From positions 1 through 64,000 of the forward strand of contig JAPLTN010000017.1 in assembly GCA_026398135.1 (NCBI GenBank): 64,000 nt of DNA. The letters are read 5' to 3'. The notes under the pieces are model-generated. The model was given only the letters and a program-made list of their open reading frames with translations. It did no database searches and was not told the origin of the DNA. Numbering within the stretch: position 1 is the stretch's first letter; each line of letters opens with the position of its first letter. Made by a program: the position numbers and the translations under genes. Shown here in pieces: positions 25,326 to 33,567 of this stretch. This DNA is from Verrucomicrobiota bacterium (lineage in GTDB: Bacteria > Verrucomicrobiota > Verrucomicrobiia > Opitutales > Opitutaceae).

Positions 25326-26885
25326 ATGACCAACAAACCCCTCACTCGCAGAGACTTTATCCATTTGGCCGGACGATATGGCGGCACCGCATTTACCGCC
25401 ATCACCGCTCTCGGCATGATCAGCAAAGCCTCCGGCCAAGGCGTGGTTTTGGCCGACCGGCCCAAGTTGAGCAGCGGAAAGAAAGTTTTGATCCTTGGTG
25501 CCGGTGTGGCGGGCATGACCGCCGCTTACGAACTGGCCAAGCTCGGTATCGACAGCGTGATTTTCGAGGCCGGCAAACGCGCGGGCGGACGTTGCATCAC
25601 CATCCGCAAGGGCGACGTCGTGGAAGAGACGACCGGCGTGAAGCAGGTGTGCGAATTTGACGACGACCAATATTTCGATCCAGGTCCGGTCCGTTTCCCC
25701 CAGTGGCAGGTCACGATGGACTACTGCCGTGAGCTCAAGGTTCCGATCGCGCCCTTCGTGGGCCTGAACGAGAACGCCTACTACCTGAGCACCAAAGAGG
25801 GCGGCTTGAAGAACAAGCGCGTGCGCATCCGCGAGGCCAAAACCGATTTGCGCGGCTACACCGCCGAGCTGCTCTCCAAGGTCGTGGATCAGGCTTCGCT
25901 CGACCAGCCGCTCGACGCGGCGGACAAGGAGAAGCTCATCGAGTTTCTGCGTTACGAGGGCGGTTTGGATAAATCCAACAAGTACACCGGCCACAGCCGT
26001 CGTGGTTTCGAACTCTGGCCTGCTGCCGGTTTGCAGGATGGTACCTTGGGCGAGAAGCTCGGTTTTAAGGATTTGCTCAACTCCGAGCTCGGTCTGCTGT
26101 TCCACCGAGCCAATGACTTTCACTACCAATCCGCCATGTTCGCTCCCGTGGGCGGCATGGACAACATCGCCAAGGCGCTGGAGCGCGAAACCAAGGACAA
26201 GATCATCTATGGCGCCAAGGTGAAGGAGTTCCGCAAGACTCCGACCGGCGCCAAGGTGATCTACACCAAGGATGGCACCGATACCGAGGTCACCGGCGAT
26301 TATCTGATTTGCACGCTGCCGCCGACCATCCTGAAGCGCATCCCGAACGACTTCTCCGTGCCGGTGAAGAACGTGGTCAACATCGTGCCCTTCCAGAACT
26401 CGGGCAAGATCGGCCTCCAGTTCAAGCGTCGCTTCTGGGAAACCGACGACCGCATCTTCGGCGGCATTTCCTGGACCGGTCTGCCCAACGGCGAGATCTG
26501 GTATCCCAACCACGGCTATTTCAAACCCAAGGGTTTGCTCACCGGTTACTACGTGTTCGGTCCGGTGTGCGACCAGCTTGGCCGCATGTCGCCCGCCGAG
26601 CGCACCGAGTTCGCCCTGGCCAACGGTTCGCAACTGCACCCGCAATATCGCGAGGCCTTCGAGACCGCCATTTCCTACAACTGGGCCACGATCCCGAACA
26701 TCGAGGGCTGCCTCGCGCACTTCCCGCAGGCGATGATCAAGACCTTCTATCCGCTGCTGGTGAAGCCGGATGGCAATTTCTACATCGCTTCCGACTGGGC
26801 CAGTCACCTCGGCGGCTGGCAGGCCGGTGCCTTCGAGGCCGCGCGTCTCGCGGTGGACAGCATCTATAAACGCTCGGCCGCCTGA
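25326..26885 (+). CDS. Tat-exported flavin amine/L-amino-acid oxidase
   Basis: 519 residues. The twin-arginine leader is TRRDFIHLAG (Arg8-Arg9) followed by a hydrophobic stretch to about residue 38. The FAD dinucleotide-binding motif is LILGAGVAGMTAAYEL with an acidic residue closing strand 2 (VIFEAGKRAGGRC). FDPGPVRFPQ and the C-terminal YIASDWASHLGGWQAGAFEAAR match flavin monoamine/L-amino-acid oxidases. It should oxidise an amine or amino acid to an imine outside the cytoplasm; the acceptor may be oxygen or the adjacent cytochrome. First gene of a tight operon with cytochrome c, Amt, RidA-like and aldehyde dehydrogenase genes, behind a sigma-54 promoter. Substrate unknown. Confidence 0.88.
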   Translation: MTNKPLTRRDFIHLAGRYGGTAFTAITALGMISKASGQGVVLADRPKLSSGKKVLILGAGVAGMTAAYELAKLGIDSVIFEAGKRAGGRCITIRKGDVVEETTGVKQVCEFDDDQYFDPGPVRFPQWQVTMDYCRELKVPIAPFVGLNENAYYLSTKEGGLKNKRVRIREAKTDLRGYTAELLSKVVDQASLDQPLDAADKEKLIEFLRYEGGLDKSNKYTGHSRRGFELWPAAGLQDGTLGEKLGFKDLLNSELGLLFHRANDFHYQSAMFAPVGGMDNIAKALERETKDKIIYGAKVKEFRKTPTGAKVIYTKDGTDTEVTGDYLICTLPPTILKRIPNDFSVPVKNVVNIVPFQNSGKIGLQFKRRFWETDDRIFGGISWTGLPNGEIWYPNHGYFKPKGLLTGYYVFGPVCDQLGRMSPAERTEFALANGSQLHPQYREAFETAISYNWATIPNIEGCLAHFPQAMIKTFYPLLVKPDGNFYIASDWASHLGGWQAGAFEAARLAVDSIYKRSAA

Positions 26886-26904
26886 GCCCCTTTTTATTAA
26901 CGTC

Positions 26905-27408
26905 ATGCAGACTCAGGGGTTTTCCCTTCAGCGGCCCGCTCGTTTGGCCGCCCTCGTGCTTTTGCTCAGCGGGTTGGGCCTGGGCTCCGCTTGCTCGAAA
27001 AAGCCGGAACGTTCCGCCGGCTCGGTTAAACAAGGTGCCGTTGTCAAAGTCGCCGCCGGTTCAGGTGCCGCTGCGGTGGCGGCGGCCGGAGGCGATCGCA
27101 ACACCGTCCTGGCCGCCATGGCCAAGGACAAGAACCTGGTTAAGTTAGGCGGCGAAAACTTCGAGATGTTTTGCGTCAGCTGCCATGGCCGGCCGGGCGC
27201 GCTTTTGCCCGGTGTGGCCGACGCCTCGCCCTCCAACCTGTTTGACCAGGCGTGGTTTCACGGCGGCCTGCCGTCCGAGATCGAGAAGACCATCGTTCAG
27301 GGCTTTAACGACAAGGGCATGCCGGCCTGGGACGGCATGCTCGAGAAAGACAAAATCGAGTCCCTCGTCGCGTATATCTATTCGTTTCAAACCGCTTCGA
27401 AAAACTAA
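26905..27408 (+). CDS. Lipoprotein cytochrome c
   Basis: 167 residues from ATG 26905. The N-terminus LVLLLSGLGLGSAC is a lipoprotein signal with lipobox GSAC, predicting a membrane-tethered protein. A low-complexity Ala/Gly linker (~45-70) leads to a single class I cytochrome c domain with FCVSCHGRPG as the CxxCH haem site and a late KGMPAWDG Met ligand. It starts 19 bp after the oxidase stop and 3 bp before amt. The position suggests it accepts electrons from the oxidase (inference). Confidence 0.85.
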   Translation: MQTQGFSLQRPARLAALVLLLSGLGLGSACSKKPERSAGSVKQGAVVKVAAGSGAAAVAAAGGDRNTVLAAMAKDKNLVKLGGENFEMFCVSCHGRPGALLPGVADASPSNLFDQAWFHGGLPSEIEKTIVQGFNDKGMPAWDGMLEKDKIESLVAYIYSFQTASKN

Positions 27409-27411
27409 TCC

Positions 27412-28773
27412 ATGATCACCACCGCCAAACTCCGCACCGCATTTGCCTCGATTGGCTTCCTGCTCTTGGCGGGTGTCGTCTCGGCCCAAGCCGTTGCCGC
27501 GCGCATCCCCACCGAGGCAACCTACGACGAATACATGGATAAACTCATCCAGGAGTATTCCTTCTTCACCGCCAGCAACGTCTGGCTGCTGGTGTGCTGC
27601 GGATTCATGATCCTCATGCACCTCGGTTTCCTCTGTTTGGAGACCGGCCTGAATCGCTCGAAGAACGCGGTCAACATCCTCTACAAAAACGTCTTCATTC
27701 TCTCCATCGGCATGGTGCTCTACGCCTTGACCGGCTTCAGCACGATGTATCCGCCCGATACTTTTAACGGCATTATCCGCCTGGGAGGCTGGATCGGGGT
27801 CGATAAGACCAAGTTCCTCGAAATCATGACTACCAAGTCGGGTGCGAACATCACCTACTGGGCCGACTTCCTCTTCAAGGCGACCTTCGCCGCCACCGCC
27901 GCCACCATCGCCTCCGGCGCGGTCGCCGAACGCGTGAAGCTGGTGCCCTTCATGATCTACACCGCCGTGATGGTCGGTCTCTGTTTCCCGGTCGCCGGTT
28001 CCTGGACCTGGGGTGGCGGCTGGCTCGCCCGCCACGGTTTCGTGGACTTCGCCGGTGCCTCGGTGGTGCACGTTTTCGGCGGGTTCTCCGCGCTGGCCGC
28101 CGTCCTGGTGCTCGGGCCTCGTCTCGGCAAATACCTGCCCGACGGCAAACTCCGCCCCATCGTGGGCCACAGCATGCCGCTGGCCGCCATCGGTGTTTTC
28201 CTGCTCTGGTTCGGCTGGTTCGGCTTTAACGGCGGCTCCGTCCTGAACGCCCAGCCTGAGCGTATCGGTCGCGTCTTGGTCGTCACCGCGCTCGCCGGCT
28301 GCACCGGCGCGCTCAGCTCGATGATTATCAGCCAGATTCTCCTGCGTCGGCCTGATCTCTCCATGGCGCTCAACGGCGTGCTCGCCGGTCTGGTCAGCAT
28401 CACCGGCGGGGCCGACTCGATCGAGCCGCTCTGGGGCATGGTCGCGGGTGCCATTGGCGGCGTGATCGTGGTGTTGTCGGTCATTTTCTTCGACAAGATC
28501 AAGGTGGACGACCCCGTGGGCGCGATTTCGGTGCACGCAGTCTGCGGACTCTGGGGCACGGTCGCGGTGGGCATCTGGGGCAGCGGCAAACTGCTCTGGC
28601 AGGTGATCGGCGGCCTTTCCTACGCGCTCATCGCGTTCGTGGTCGGCTTCGCGCTCTTCTCGCTGCTCAAACTGACCTTGGGCGTGCGGGTGACGGAGGC
28701 GGAGGAAATCGAAGGTCTCGACCTCGCCGAGCACGGTCAAAAAGCCTACACCGAAGAAAACCACGGGGTCTGA
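27412..28773 (+). CDS. amt: Ammonium transporter (Amt family)
   Basis: 453 residues. A cleavable signal (IGFLLLAGVVSAQA) precedes eleven helices, as in AmtB. The pore histidine pair lies in VVHVFGGFSAL and ISVHAVCGLWG, and FKATFAATAATIASGAVAERV is the family signature. It conducts ammonium into the cytoplasm. No glnK/P-II gene adjoins, although Amt genes usually pair with one. The location inside an oxidase operon implies that it captures ammonium released by extracytoplasmic deamination. Confidence 0.93.
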   Translation: MITTAKLRTAFASIGFLLLAGVVSAQAVAARIPTEATYDEYMDKLIQEYSFFTASNVWLLVCCGFMILMHLGFLCLETGLNRSKNAVNILYKNVFILSIGMVLYALTGFSTMYPPDTFNGIIRLGGWIGVDKTKFLEIMTTKSGANITYWADFLFKATFAATAATIASGAVAERVKLVPFMIYTAVMVGLCFPVAGSWTWGGGWLARHGFVDFAGASVVHVFGGFSALAAVLVLGPRLGKYLPDGKLRPIVGHSMPLAAIGVFLLWFGWFGFNGGSVLNAQPERIGRVLVVTALAGCTGALSSMIISQILLRRPDLSMALNGVLAGLVSITGGADSIEPLWGMVAGAIGGVIVVLSVIFFDKIKVDDPVGAISVHAVCGLWGTVAVGIWGSGKLLWQVIGGLSYALIAFVVGFALFSLLKLTLGVRVTEAEEIEGLDLAEHGQKAYTEENHGV

Positions 28774-28785
28774 GGATCTCCGGCC

Positions 28786-30243
28786 ATGTCCGTCATTCAC
28801 TCATCCCATCGCCCCGGCCTCATCTGGGGCATTTTCGGAGCGGCTTTGGCGCTCTGGTTCGGGCTCGCCTGGACCGTGGTCCACGAGCATCCCGAATTCA
28901 AAGTCGTTAAAATCGCCAAGACCGACCTTAAGCCCATGTCGGTGGTGGCCCAGCCCGGCACCTCGTATTTCTTCACCTGGGGTGTGACCGCGCGTCCGCG
29001 CTCCAAGCTGATCGCCCAGCGCTCGCTCCCTGAGGAAGAACGCTTTGGCAACACCTTCCAGCAGACCCACAGCGTGCTGACCAATCTGCGCGACGACTTG
29101 GAGCAAGTCGGCCTGAACCTGCGCGACGTCGTACACGTGCGCGCCTACGTGGTGGGCGACGCCGAGAATCCGCCTGACTTCGAGTCTTCGGACCGCGCTT
29201 TCCGCGATTTCTTCGGCACCGCGCTCCAGCCCCATGTGCCGGCCATCACCAAGATCGGCATCGCCCGCCTCTTCCTGCCCGCCTACCAGACCGAGATCGA
29301 GTTTATCGCCGCGTTCCCTCCCGGCCGTGGTCCGCTCGTCCCCGGCACCCGCCCTTGGCTGAACCAGGAGCGTCTGCGCCGCGTCGAGACCCGCCCCGAG
29401 TGGCGCTCGATCGGCCGTCCGATGTTTCAGATGAGCACTGGCAAGGCCGTCATGGGTGGTCAGGCGCTGGCCGTGACTTCCGCGCTGCAAGCCACGCCCA
29501 TCAACCCCAAGTTGCCCGAGGCGGCCTGGACTTATGGTACGACCGCGCAGCAGTCCACGTCCCTGATCAAGCGCGGCGAGGCCATGCTCGCGACCGCCGG
29601 CATCGACTACAAAGACGTGTTTTTCGTGCGCACCATGATGTTCCCCGAAAAGGGCGTTAACATCGGCAGTAATTTCGCCCTCTTCGGCAAAGAATACGGC
29701 AAATTCTTCAACAACGCCGCCAATCCCAACCGTCCCACCCGCACCGTGATGTCGGCTCCCGGCTACGCCTACCGCAAGGAGGCGCTCGCGCTGGAAATGT
29801 ATGCTTTGGCCAAAGATCCGGCCACTGCGGTGCCCGAGGATGCGCGCCTCAAAGCCTACCCGCGCCCCGGCCAGCCGATCAGCGATGTCGTGGTAGTTTC
29901 TCCCCGCGCCGCGCTGGGCTGGATGGCGGGCATCGTTGAGCCTGCCGCCGGCAGCTTGGAAGCGCAGGCGACCGCCTGTTTGCAGACCTTGGAAACCCGC
30001 CTCACCTCGCTCGGCGGCGGCTTGGGCGACGTGGCCCACATCCGCGCCTACATCGTGGCCAAGGATATGGAGCCCCGGCTTGCGGTGGCGGGCTGGATGA
30101 AGGCTTATTCGGCCATGTTCGGCACGGAAAAGAATCCTCACAAACCCGCCCTTACGGTGCTCCCCGTAGTCGCCTTGCCCGGCGGTGGTCTGGTCGAAGT
30201 CGAATCGCTCGCCGCGCTTCCCCCTTCGGCCGCCAAGAAATAA
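28786..30243 (+). CDS. Membrane-anchored protein with three RidA/YjgF-like domains
   Basis: 485 residues. The N-terminus has a signal-anchor (GLIWGIFGAALALWFGLAW), placing the rest outside the cytoplasm. Three consecutive Rid-type units follow (~50-175, ~200-345, ~355-480), each recognised by a strand-helix core such as LTNLRDDLEQVGLNLRDVVHVRAYV, MLATAGIDYKDVFFVRTMMF and LTSLGGGLGDVAHIRAYIV. RidA proteins are normally single ~130-residue cytosolic trimers that hydrolyse reactive imines; here one chain may mimic the trimer. The Arg that binds the imine carboxylate is matched by VRAY, VRTM and IRAY. It would hydrolyse imines from the oxidase, releasing ammonium beside Amt (inference). Confidence 0.85.
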   Translation: MSVIHSSHRPGLIWGIFGAALALWFGLAWTVVHEHPEFKVVKIAKTDLKPMSVVAQPGTSYFFTWGVTARPRSKLIAQRSLPEEERFGNTFQQTHSVLTNLRDDLEQVGLNLRDVVHVRAYVVGDAENPPDFESSDRAFRDFFGTALQPHVPAITKIGIARLFLPAYQTEIEFIAAFPPGRGPLVPGTRPWLNQERLRRVETRPEWRSIGRPMFQMSTGKAVMGGQALAVTSALQATPINPKLPEAAWTYGTTAQQSTSLIKRGEAMLATAGIDYKDVFFVRTMMFPEKGVNIGSNFALFGKEYGKFFNNAANPNRPTRTVMSAPGYAYRKEALALEMYALAKDPATAVPEDARLKAYPRPGQPISDVVVVSPRAALGWMAGIVEPAAGSLEAQATACLQTLETRLTSLGGGLGDVAHIRAYIVAKDMEPRLAVAGWMKAYSAMFGTEKNPHKPALTVLPVVALPGGGLVEVESLAALPPSAAKK

Positions 30244-30253
30244 TCCGCTCCCT

Positions 30254-31642
30254 GTGATCGCCGCGCCCGCAGCCGCCCCGGTCTGGCGTCACCCCGTGAC
30301 GGCCGCACCGCTTGACACCTACCTCACCGACGACGCGGTCGCGGTGGATCGGATTCTGGCCGCCACGCAGCGCACCTACGAACAGTGGTCGCGCCTGAAT
30401 CCGGTGCAGCGCGTCGCCCCGTTTCTGCGCCTGGCCGAGTTGCTGCGTTTGGAAATGCACGAGCTCGCCCCGATGATTTCGGGCGAGATGGGCAAAACCC
30501 GCCACGAAGCCGAGGAGGAGCTGGCCCAGTGCGCCCGTATTTGCGACCACTACGCGGCGGTTGCCCCGATGTTGCTGAAGGACGATGAAGTGCAGACCCG
30601 CGCCGGACGTCACCTCGTGGCGCGCTGTCCCATTGGCCCAATCCTGGCGGTGTTGCCCTGGAGTTTCCCGTTTTGGCAGGTGTTTCGCACCGCGATTCCG
30701 AATCTGGCGGCGGGCAACACCGTGGTGGTAAAACCCGCGCCGAATGTGCCGCGCTGTTCCCTCGCGTTGGAGGATCTGTTTGTTCGCGCCGGCATGCCGG
30801 CGGGCGCGCTTTCCATGGTCCACGTCGAACCCGGCCGGGTGGAGCGTTTGGTGGCCGATCCGCGCATTCGCGGCGTGTCGGTGACGGCGGGAGTGGTCGC
30901 GGGTCGCGCGGTGGCCGAGGCGGCGGGGCGTCATCTTAAAAAAGTCGTGCTCGAACTCGGGGGCAGCGACCCATGGCTGATCATGGAGGACGCCGATCTG
31001 GATCAAGTGGCGGCCGACATCGTGAAGGCCCGTCTGCGCAACAACGGCCAGTGCTGCATCGGCCCCAAGCGCGTGATCGTGGCGCGCTCGGTCAAGTACG
31101 CGCTGGCGGAGCGACTGGTGGAGCGCCTGACCAAGCTCAAGTTTGGCGACCCGCTTGCCGCCGGGGTGGATTTGGGGCCGATGGCGCGTTTCGATCTGCG
31201 CGACCGCGCCCATGAAGTGGTGCAGGAGGCGGTACTAAAAGGTGCCAAGGTGCATTGCGGCGGCTACGTGCCCGAGCTGACGGGAGCGTTTTATCCCGCC
31301 ACGCTGGTTTCGGGCGTGCGTCCGGGCATGAAGCTCTTCGACGACGAGATTTTCGGCCCGATCGTGGTGCTCTGCGCCCACGACGGCTGGCAGGAGGCGG
31401 TGGCGCTGGCCAATCGCAGTGATTTCGCGCTCGGTGCGGCGATTTACACCCAGGATGAAGAGCGCGCGAAAAAGACCCTGCTGACGGAGATTTCCTGCGG
31501 GGTGGCGGCGATCAACTCGATCCCGCGCTCGGATATGTCCTTGCCCTTCGGCGGCACCAAACACTCCGGCTTCGGCCGCGAGCTGGGTTCGGCCGGCCTG
31601 ACCGAGTTCACCTGCCCCGTGACCCTGCGCATCGGGGCTTGA
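30254..31642 (+). CDS. Aldehyde dehydrogenase (succinate-semialdehyde dehydrogenase-like)
   Basis: 462 residues from GTG 30254, placed after the RidA-like stop; this length equals that of E. coli Sad. LPWSFPFWQVFRTAIPNLAAGNTVVVKPAPNVP is the NAD(P)-site segment, VVLELGGSDPW carries the catalytic Glu, NNGQCCIGPKRVIV the nucleophile (Cys268, next to Cys267), and LPFGGTKHSGFGRELG the C-terminal signature. It has no signal peptide, so it acts in the cytoplasm on the aldehyde derived from deamination or a downstream product. Last gene of the operon. Confidence 0.88.
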   Translation: MIAAPAAAPVWRHPVTAAPLDTYLTDDAVAVDRILAATQRTYEQWSRLNPVQRVAPFLRLAELLRLEMHELAPMISGEMGKTRHEAEEELAQCARICDHYAAVAPMLLKDDEVQTRAGRHLVARCPIGPILAVLPWSFPFWQVFRTAIPNLAAGNTVVVKPAPNVPRCSLALEDLFVRAGMPAGALSMVHVEPGRVERLVADPRIRGVSVTAGVVAGRAVAEAAGRHLKKVVLELGGSDPWLIMEDADLDQVAADIVKARLRNNGQCCIGPKRVIVARSVKYALAERLVERLTKLKFGDPLAAGVDLGPMARFDLRDRAHEVVQEAVLKGAKVHCGGYVPELTGAFYPATLVSGVRPGMKLFDDEIFGPIVVLCAHDGWQEAVALANRSDFALGAAIYTQDEERAKKTLLTEISCGVAAINSIPRSDMSLPFGGTKHSGFGRELGSAGLTEFTCPVTLRIGA

Positions 31643-31685
31643 GGGGGGAGGTAGGTAGCTGCCAGAAACGGGCTTGCCTGTCTGT

Positions 31686-31701
31686 TGACAGAAATCTGTC
31701 A
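31686..31701. promoter_or_regulatory. Inverted repeat overlapping a -35-like box before vapBC
   Basis: TGACAGA-AA-TCTGTCA is a perfect inverted repeat that overlaps TTGACA (31685-31690), 20 bp upstream of the antitoxin ATG. It fits the autorepression site of a ribbon-helix-helix antitoxin. The -10 box is not clear. Confidence 0.5.
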
Positions 31702-31720
31702 CGCTACCACCTTTCTGTTC

Positions 31721-31984
31721 ATGCAAACCACCTTACGGCTCGATGATCGCCTCTATCGCGCGGCCAAGGCCGAGGCGGCGCGTCAAGGTATTTCGCTCAC
31801 CCGCCTGGTCGAGGACGGCATCCGCCTGCGCCTTGGAACCAAACCCGCCGCTCCGGGGCCCTATTCTTTTCGCGTCCTTGAAAGCCCCGGCTTTTGCCCG
31901 ACTGATGAGGAGCTGCGCCGCCTCGCCGACGAGGACCAATTGGCCCACGACCTCAAAAAACTCGGCCTCCCCCCGACCCCGTGA
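31721..31984 (+). CDS. VapB-type ribbon-helix-helix antitoxin
   Basis: 87 residues from ATG 31721. MQTTLRLDDRLYRAAKAEAA is a ribbon-helix-helix DNA-binding unit (strand TTLRLDD, then two helices through LTRLVEDGIRLRL). The tail, PTDEELRRLADEDQLAHDLKKLG, would wrap the toxin. It overlaps the toxin start by 4 bp. An inverted repeat at 31686-31701 is the likely operator. Confidence 0.82.
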   Translation: MQTTLRLDDRLYRAAKAEAARQGISLTRLVEDGIRLRLGTKPAAPGPYSFRVLESPGFCPTDEELRRLADEDQLAHDLKKLGLPPTP

Positions 31985-32418
31985 GCAAACTTTACCTGCC
32001 GGACTCCAATGTGCTCATTCATGCATTGAGGAAAAACTCCGCCGCCCATCCGAGTTGCCGGCAATGGCTCCTGGATTGTGTTCAGTCCGGGGCTGAAATC
32101 GGGCTCACCGAGCTCGTCGAAACCTCCCTCCTGCGCATTGCCACCCATCCGAAGGTTGGTGCACTGGACGTCGGGCAGGTCTTGAGCTTCTGGGCTGAAG
32201 ACCTCTGGGCCTATCCCGGCACGCTCCGGCTGGCGGCGGGAAAACCGCACCGGGCGATCCTGAAGAAACTCGTTTCGGACCTCTCCCTCTCCGGCAACGA
32301 CCTCAACGACGCCTGGCTCGCCGCCCTCGCGATCGAACACGGTGCCATCCTCATCAGCACGGACGAAGGATTTAAACGCTTCCCCGGCCTCATTTGGCAA
32401 AACCCCGCCCGCGTCTGA
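31981..32418 (+). CDS. VapC-type PIN-domain toxin
   Basis: 145 residues, GTG start inside the antitoxin stop (GTGA overlap). YLPDSNVLIHAL gives the first catalytic Asp, GLTELVETSLLRIA the Glu, LSGNDLNDAWLAALAIEHGA the central Asp and ILISTDEGFKRFPGL the last one. It is thus a complete PIN ribonuclease that would cleave tRNA or rRNA when unopposed. Confidence 0.85.
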   Translation: MSKLYLPDSNVLIHALRKNSAAHPSCRQWLLDCVQSGAEIGLTELVETSLLRIATHPKVGALDVGQVLSFWAEDLWAYPGTLRLAAGKPHRAILKKLVSDLSLSGNDLNDAWLAALAIEHGAILISTDEGFKRFPGLIWQNPARV

Positions 32419-32529
32419 ACTTGCCGCCGCTAATATTGTCCGCGACTTGAGGCTCGCTGGTGCTGGTTGCGTTTCTTCCCCGCTGCATGCTTGCCTCGGC
32501 TTGGGACGAAAAACACCGTTCCCGCGTTC

Positions 32530-33567
32530 ATGCATTTGGCGATTCCTCTTTCTCATCTCGGCTTGCTGGTCCCCGGCCTGAACCTCGCCGGCCCGGCCGA
32601 CCAGATCACCGCGCGTTTGCGTGAACACTTTGCCTTCCTTGGGCCGGTTACGGTTTCGCTGGCTGGCGACCACGTTCGTATCGAGGTGCAGCCACCCCAA
32701 GCCGCCAAAACCGACGAGGCCGGGCGCCTTGCCGAGCGCGCCGCCAAACGCGCCCGCGAAGGCGATTTCGCCCGCGCCGCCGAGCTCTACCAACGCGTCC
32801 TGCAACTCCAGCCCTCGCTCGCCGCCGCCCACCGCGAATTCGCCATGTGCCTCATGGAGCTCGGCCGCCTCGACGCCGCCAAAGACGCCCTGATCGACGC
32901 GCTCAAACTCGCCCCCGACGACGCCTGGAGCTTCGTGATTCTGGGCAATGTTTACTCCCGTCTCGAACAGCCCGCGCTGGCCAAGCGTTTCCAACTTCGC
33001 GCCCTTGAACTCAAACCCGGCGACGCCTGGGCGCTCAACGGCCTCGCCGCCGCCGAAATGGCCTTGGGTGAAACCGCCTCCGGGCTCGCCCACTTTACCG
33101 AGGCCACCCGCCTCCACCCCTCCTTCCCCAATGCCTGGCTCGGCAAGGCCAGCGCCGAACATAAGGCCGGCCGCCCCGCCGACACCGACCTCACCCTGCG
33201 CGGCCTGTTCGCCCACGCTCTGGCCGCCGATGCGCGCGATCAGCCCGTATTCACCCAGGCCCGCCGCCTCTTCCTCGAAGCCCAGACCGTCTTGGCCGTT
33301 CAGCAGGAATCCGACGCCTTCAAAGCCACCCAGGCCCTTCGCGTCGAGGTGGAAACCCTTTCGGGTCACGCCATCGATATAGTTGAGGAAAAACTCCCCG
33401 CCGGAATCGCCGGCCGCGCCCAAATGGCGTGGAAACACGGTCGAGCGCGCCACCGCATTTCCCTATGTCCGCAAGACCCCCCCCCCCCCCCGCGCGCTCG
33501 GTCTCAACCGTTTCTTCGCCACCACCCCCGCCACCCAGGCGGCCGCCCGCGCCGACCTCGCGCCTGA
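32530..33567 (+). CDS. TPR-repeat protein, N-terminal part (frame interrupted)
   Basis: From ATG 32530 the frame encodes ~70 residues of unknown fold (MHLAIPLSHLGLLVPGLNLA) and then three to four tetratricopeptide repeats between ~70 and 215, e.g. FARAAELYQRVLQLQPSLAA and AWSFVILGNVYSRLEQPALA. The reading looks authentic to about 33430; afterwards it becomes Pro/Arg-rich and stops at 33567. An overlapping frame (33383-34477) carries what looks like the missing C-terminal half. The overlap contains a run of 15 C. With one C fewer (or two more) the frames would join into a protein of ~645 residues. The mod and res genes follow, suggesting an operon. Confidence 0.65.
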   Translation: MHLAIPLSHLGLLVPGLNLAGPADQITARLREHFAFLGPVTVSLAGDHVRIEVQPPQAAKTDEAGRLAERAAKRAREGDFARAAELYQRVLQLQPSLAAAHREFAMCLMELGRLDAAKDALIDALKLAPDDAWSFVILGNVYSRLEQPALAKRFQLRALELKPGDAWALNGLAAAEMALGETASGLAHFTEATRLHPSFPNAWLGKASAEHKAGRPADTDLTLRGLFAHALAADARDQPVFTQARRLFLEAQTVLAVQQESDAFKATQALRVEVETLSGHAIDIVEEKLPAGIAGRAQMAWKHGRARHRISLCPQDPPPPPRARSQPFLRHHPRHPGGRPRRPRA

